DNA of 5,975 nucleotides from ZC4RG20 sp035760685. GTDB lineage: Bacteria; Pseudomonadota; Gammaproteobacteria; Steroidobacterales; Rariloculaceae. Made by a program: the position numbers and the translations under genes. The notes below the pieces were generated by a model, which saw nothing but the letters and a program-made list of their open reading frames with translations, was not told the DNA's origin and did not search any database. The stretch lies in assembly GCA_035760685.1 (NCBI GenBank), contig DASTSM010000028.1:1-5975 (forward strand), read 5' to 3'. Positions 5,362 to 5,975 of this stretch are shown piece by piece; the first letter of the stretch is position 1; each line of letters opens with the position of its first letter.

Positions 5362-5975
5362 CTAGTCGGGCGCCACCGCGTCGAGCTCCTCGACCCCCGC
5401 CGCAGCGAGCGCGCCGCGGCGAGCATGATCGTCCTCCCGACGCGTCCGGGCGAGCTCCTCGGGCGCGAAGTCGTCGACGCCCGTGAGTGCGAGCACGGTC
5501 GCGTCGAACTCCCTGATGCTCGCGGCCTCCTCGGGCGTAATGACGCCTTTCCGCTCCGCCTCGTCGATTTGGCCCGGCGTGTCGTCGGCCTCGATGGTAC
5601 CGGCGCGGCGCGCGTCGAACACCTTGCGCTCGGTGGGCTTGATGCGCTCGGCCATCTCGAGCGCCTGCTGGAGCAGACCGTTCGCGTTGGTCGGCTCCTG
5701 CGTCCGATACGCGTAGTCGGCGAGACGCTCGCGCACGGCCGTCGGATTGATGACGAGCTCCGCGATGCTCTGCCCGAGCTCGTCCGAAGGCGCCGAGTAG
5801 GTTCGGCCGCGCGGAAAGATCGCGAGGCGCAGCAGGGCGGCGATCCACCGATTCGGAAAGTTTCGAAGGAAGCTGTGGAGCTGCTCCTGCGTCTTGTAGA
5901 GCAGCATGCGGCAGCTCCACTCGACGAGCGGCAGGTCCTCGCTCGGCGCGCCTTCGTCCTCGTAGTGCTTGAGCA
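5362..5975 (-). CDS. fadE: Acyl-CoA dehydrogenase FadE, C-terminal part
   Basis: The last 203 residues of a protein whose start lies beyond the right edge. FadE catalyses the first, FAD-dependent step of fatty-acid beta-oxidation, acyl-CoA to trans-2-enoyl-CoA. The visible part corresponds to the extra C-terminal domain found in the large proteobacterial FadE proteins (about 800 residues) and not in ordinary 380-residue acyl-CoA dehydrogenases. It begins LKHYEDEGAPSEDLPLVEW, continues with SFLRNFPNRWIAALLRLAIF and GRTYSAPSDELG, then a stretch similar to E. coli FadE around GLLQQALEMAE, and VDDFAPEELA near the end. The catalytic domains are not in the window. After DFAPEELA there is a charged, poorly conserved tail of about 30 residues ending at the TAG. 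The reading frame is open to the edge, so the gene is truncated by the window and shows no sign of being broken. Confidence 0.93.
   Translation of the reverse strand, partial: LKHYEDEGAPSEDLPLVEWSCRMLLYKTQEQLHSFLRNFPNRWIAALLRLAIFPRGRTYSAPSDELGQSIAELVINPTAVRERLADYAYRTQEPTNANGLLQQALEMAERIKPTERKVFDARRAGTIEADDTPGQIDEAERKGVITPEEAASIREFDATVLALTGVDDFAPEELARTRREDDHARRGALAAAGVEELDAVAPD

Noticed and set aside
2804..5920. A single 1038-residue minus-strand reading frame spanning gspB, exeA and fadE
   Set aside because: Only its last 287 residues (gspB) look like a real protein. The rest is Arg/Ala-rich shadow sequence, out of frame with exeA and fadE, left open because stop codons are rare at this GC content.

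Overview
The window is 5975 bases of very GC-rich DNA holding six protein-coding genes, five complete and one cut by the right edge. The gene families suggest a GC-rich gammaproteobacterium: an Escherichia-type YadG/YadH ABC exporter pair, the large FadE-type acyl-CoA dehydrogenase, and an ExeA/GspB pair from type II secretion. The lineage is an inference; no rRNA or other strong marker is present. I found no tRNA, rRNA, CRISPR array, insertion sequence, integrase or phage gene.

Left half, plus strand. Bases 1-123 are a short non-coding leader, AT-rich from about base 41, with a strong interrupted dyad (64-97) just upstream of a 197-residue protein (124-717). That protein is not an obvious member of a named family, but its two halves look like each other and like the flagellar regulator FlhD, so it may be a fused tandem FlhD-like protein. 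A 140-base gap with two perfect GC hairpins follows, then yadG (858-1937, ATPase) and yadH (1934-2785, ABC-2 permease). These two overlap by four bases and very probably form one exporter.

Right half, minus strand, read from right to left. The 3' end of fadE (beta-oxidation) is followed after 33 bases by exeA (5328-3670), whose stop codon lies two bases from the gspB start (3667-2804). ExeA and GspB form the inner-membrane complex that helps place the type II secretin in the outer membrane. No other type II secretion gene lies in the window, so this pair appears separated from the main gsp cluster, at least over the visible range. yadH and gspB converge with only 18 bases between their stop codons and no clear terminator.

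Most of the window is ordinary chromosomal content. The parts most worth a second look are the possible FlhD-like duplication and the dyad upstream of it, the hairpin pair before yadG, the unusual tail and head at the yadG/yadH junction, and the repeat-built linker of GspB. I see no evidence for a new defence or mobile system.
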